Positions 62,601 through 64,000 of a stretch of 64,000 bases of DNA are shown here, piece by piece. The stretch is from Streptomyces sp. NBC_00490 (GTDB lineage Bacteria; Actinomycetota; Actinomycetes; Streptomycetales; Streptomycetaceae), in the NCBI RefSeq assembly GCF_036013645.1, contig NZ_CP107869.1:5642001-5706000 (forward strand), given 5' to 3'. A program made the position numbers and the translations under genes. Under the pieces are notes generated by a model. It was given only the letters and a program-made list of their open reading frames with translations. It was not told the DNA's origin and made no database searches. Every line of letters starts with the position of its first letter. Position 1 is the first letter of the stretch.

Positions 62601-62795
62601 GAGGACCGTACGCGGGAGATGCCCCAGGTCGACGAGACGGGGGCGCCGCGACGGCGGGCCCGCTCGGACTGGGCCGAGGAGACACCGCTGGACGACCTGC
62701 CGTCGCTGGCGGACGAGCTGCTGGGCCCGCGTGACGATGACGAGTTCGGCGACGAGCGCGGGGGCCGGGGACGGGGCCGGGGGCGCCGGGGCTGA
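59601..62795 (+). CDS. tmk: dTMP kinase fused to a transporter-like domain and coiled coil
   Basis: This 1064-residue fusion has an N-terminal membrane region of about ten or more helices resembling an MFS transporter (about 35-485), then thymidylate kinase (about 510-712; P-loop GGDGAGKST 516-524, TREPGATPVGKRLR, ISDRYVDSSVAYQGAGR). A charged helix rich in Arg/Glu/Ala (about 713-872) is a probable coiled coil, and a tail carries repeats of ADETAVLPPVVPGA at Thr942, Thr956 and Thr970, with a related EDTAVL at Thr908. The kinase makes dTDP; the other parts have unknown roles. Confidence 0.92.
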   Translation: MTRAEQPTAHQPAPDDALAADSRERAVRALLRRPQLRRLWSAQLVGGVGDVLALLVLVVLALQAAIAEGSFGGGYRGVAFAVATVFGVRILATLLFGAVLLGPLTSLTSPDGPLDRRWTMVGADAVRTLALIVAPLWIDWTPDNALAVLLVTAFVTGVAERFWTVCRESAAPALLPAPPPEGATVRPLPDHMDALRRLSLRTGFVAIPLAAAALVAASLVNNLLGAGIDWFAQHQAALASYVAAGLFAASLSVLTFLELPGTRTPRARSPLEGMRRPKTGTGVDKGRTGVLPLLVLASAAVAGAVAAAVAVAVLHAKDLGGGPVTYGLLVLALTGGVVAGIRTAPKVLVSLSRRRLLALAIAFTGVALLAAGLVPDVTTVLLILALAGAGAGVAANTGHTLLDQEAEDYRRGRTTEHLHAVVRVFVALGAVIAPLVAALIGPHRLESGKFVFAHGGAAFTLMLIGALLLPVAALVLAKVDDRSGVPLRQDLRDALLGGDDPVTAPASSGFFIALEGGDGAGKSTQAEALAEWIRAKGHEVVVTREPGATPVGKRLRSILLDVSSAGLSHRAEALLYAADRAEHVDTVVRPALERGAVVISDRYVDSSVAYQGAGRDLSPTEVARINRWATAGLVPNLTVLLDVSPEIARERFTEAPDRLESEPAEFHARVRSGFLTLAAADPGRYLVVDAGQEPEAVTTVVRHRLDQLLPLSEQEIREQAEARRRAEEEARRKAEEEAARKAEEERLERERQEQLERLRAEEEERKRRELEEAQRREAERQAEEARLRAEEARKRAEEERVRLLAEEKARAEEEARRKVEEDRRRKQAEEEARLRAEAEARRVEKQRKAEEALLRAEEARRLAEQAAAAAEAGPKKPAPPAAAPPEAPTVPTPVVTPTNASGGPVEDTAVLRPVRDDKAEGPADNEVTAELPKPPAGAADETAVLPPVVPGAADETAVLPPVVPGAADETAVLPPVPGEAPAHRVPPGFFREEQAGPDGTEDRTREMPQVDETGAPRRRARSDWAEETPLDDLPSLADELLGPRDDDEFGDERGGRGRGRGRRG
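62415..62537 (+). repeat. Three 42-bp coding repeats in tmk tail
   Basis: Three consecutive 14-codon units encode A-D-E-T-A-V-L-P-P-V-V-P-G-A with minor changes, last copy shortened. The DNA copies differ at third positions, so they are not very recent. Confidence 0.88.
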
Positions 62796-62902
62796 GGCAG
62801 CCCCCTCGTGCCCCCTCGGTCACCTGACGGAGCCCTGTTGTCAGTGCCGGCCCGCACAATGGATCCAGCACCCCCGACCGTGACGAAAGGGCGGCACCAC
62901 CC

Positions 62903-64000
62903 ATGACCGTCTGGGACGACCTCGTCGGCCAGGAGAAGGTGAGCGAGCAGCTCGCAGCCGCCGCTCGGGACGCCGACGCGCTCGTCACCGCGACCACCAC
63001 GGGCACCCCGCCGCCCGAGGCGTCGAAGATGACGCACGCGTGGTTGTTCACGGGTCCGCCCGGAGCCGGCCGGACGCAGACCGCGCGGGCCTTCGCCGCC
63101 GCGCTGCAGTGCGTGAGCCCCGACCGGGCGCTCGGCGGGATCCCCGGGTGCGGGTTCTGCGACGGATGTCATACGGCGCTCATCGGCACGCACGCGGACG
63201 TCACCACCGTCGCCGCGGTCGGCACGCAGATCCTCGCCGACGACATGCGGGACACCGTCCGCAAGTCGTACACCTCACCGGCGACCGGCCGCTGGCAGGT
63301 GATCCTCGTCGAGGACGCCGAGCGGCTGAACGAGAAGTCGGCCAACGCGGTGCTGAAGGCCGTCGAGGAGCCCGCCCCCCGTACCGTCTGGATGCTGTGC
63401 GCCCCGTCCGTCGAGGACGTCCTGCCCACCATCCGCTCCCGCTGCCGCCACCTCAATCTGCGGACACCCTCCGTCGACGCGGTCGCGGACCTTCTCGTAC
63501 GACGGGAAGGCATCGAGCCCGCCGTGGCCGCGACCGTCGCACGGGCCACGCAGGGGCACGTCGACCGGGCCCGGCGGCTGGCCACCGACCCCGCCGCGCG
63601 CGAGCGCAGGGCCGCCGTCCTCAAACTGCCGCTGCGCGTCGAGGACGTCGGCAGCTGCCTCAAGGCCGCCCAGGAGCTCGTGGACGCGGCCGCCGAGGAC
63701 GCCAAGGCGCTCGCCGAGGAGATGGACGGCAAGGAGACCGAGGAGCTGAAGGCCGCCATGGGCGCGTCCCAGGGCGGTCGGATGCCGCGCGGCACGGCGG
63801 GGGTGATGAAGGACCTGGAGGACAAGCAGAAGCGGCGCCGGACCCGTACCCAGCGCGACAGCCTCGACCTCGCCCTGACCGACCTCACCGGCTTCTACCG
63901 CGACGTCCTCGCCCTCCAGCTCGGCTCCCGGGTGGCCATCGCCAACGAGGACGCCGAGGAGGCTCTTCAGCGCCTGGCCCGCGGCGGCTCCCCGGAGTCG
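62903..64000 (+). CDS. holB: DNA polymerase III delta' subunit, 3' truncated
   Basis: The first 366 codons of the clamp-loader delta' subunit are present. Features are TGPPGAGRTQTA (Walker A with Arg57 in place of Lys, so it probably does not hydrolyse ATP), a zinc module of Cys70, Cys83, Cys86 and Cys89, the sensor-like LVEDAERLNEKSANAVLKAVEEP and PTIRSRCRHLNL. It starts at ATG 62903 after GAAAGG, follows tmk by 107 bases and runs off the right edge. Confidence 0.93.
   Translation, partial: MTVWDDLVGQEKVSEQLAAAARDADALVTATTTGTPPPEASKMTHAWLFTGPPGAGRTQTARAFAAALQCVSPDRALGGIPGCGFCDGCHTALIGTHADVTTVAAVGTQILADDMRDTVRKSYTSPATGRWQVILVEDAERLNEKSANAVLKAVEEPAPRTVWMLCAPSVEDVLPTIRSRCRHLNLRTPSVDAVADLLVRREGIEPAVAATVARATQGHVDRARRLATDPAARERRAAVLKLPLRVEDVGSCLKAAQELVDAAAEDAKALAEEMDGKETEELKAAMGASQGGRMPRGTAGVMKDLEDKQKRRRTRTQRDSLDLALTDLTGFYRDVLALQLGSRVAIANEDAEEALQRLARGGSPES

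Noticed and set aside
1..64000. CRISPR array, insertion sequence or secondary-metabolite cluster
   Set aside because: No regularly spaced direct repeats, no transposase motifs and no polyketide, peptide or terpene synthase domains were seen on either strand.

Overview
The window is high-GC actinomycete core chromosome, almost certainly Streptomyces. Signs are the extreme third-position GC, many GTG starts plus one TTG start, a WblA-type WhiB regulator, a 113-residue BldG, a 224-residue Crp and a lysine-tailed TopA. As far as I can recall without a search, the gene order from about 12 kb to the right end follows the S. coelicolor block holB-tmk-topA ... hppA-bldG ... tad ... acs-nhaA ... crp ... 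wblA-PBP-yqeY, in inverted numbering. No phage, insertion sequence, CRISPR array or biosynthetic cluster is visible. The first and last genes are cut by the window edges.

Layout. 0-5 kb: tail of an ECF sigma factor coupled to a membrane-anchored partner, a SURF1 protein, a SnoaL-like protein and an S9 peptidase. 5-11 kb: a two-RCK NAD-binding membrane protein divergent from a two-gene permease unit, an XRE regulator divergent from a flavodoxin-fold oxidoreductase, and a zinc-ribbon protein. 11-19 kb: tRNA-Pro(CGG) with a palindromic terminator, a Pr6Pr membrane protein, a metallophosphoesterase, YqeY, a class A PBP, WblA and a coupled pair of ArsA/Get3-like ATPases. 19-27 kb: a DUF4177-RidA-NUDIX-MBL run, a nucleotidyltransferase, Crp divergent from endonuclease III, a CoA-type NUDIX hydrolase, a MarP-type protease and an alpha/beta hydrolase. 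27-39 kb: a holin-like protein, NhaA, acetyl-CoA synthetase, a SulP-carbonic anhydrase fusion, a deacetylase-like lipoprotein, a CooC/MinD-like ATPase, a degenerate Fic-like protein and a HAD-IB hydrolase.

39-45 kb is a compact, translationally coupled Tad/Flp-type secretion locus: Ssd/TadZ-like, TadA, TadB, TadC, a Flp-like prepilin (DUF4244), TadE and a second TadE-like protein. Its last gene overlaps a convergent DEAD/DEAH helicase tail to tail. 47.7-64 kb: BldG and its ATP-binding anti-sigma partner, the H+-pyrophosphatase HppA, a lipoprotein, a methyltransferase, a receptor-type Ser/Thr kinase, TopA, a large dTMP-kinase fusion and the start of the DNA polymerase III delta' subunit.

I found no self-contained new defence or mobile system. 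The items most worth a second look are the Tad locus with its atypical ATPase, the SulP-carbonic anhydrase fusion, the dTMP kinase fused to a transporter-like domain with threonine-centred repeats, the lysine-rich tails on both TopA and endonuclease III, the degenerate Fic-like protein facing a CooC-like ATPase, and Crp-type sites in front of crp and acs. Family names rest on motifs read by eye; no database search was run.
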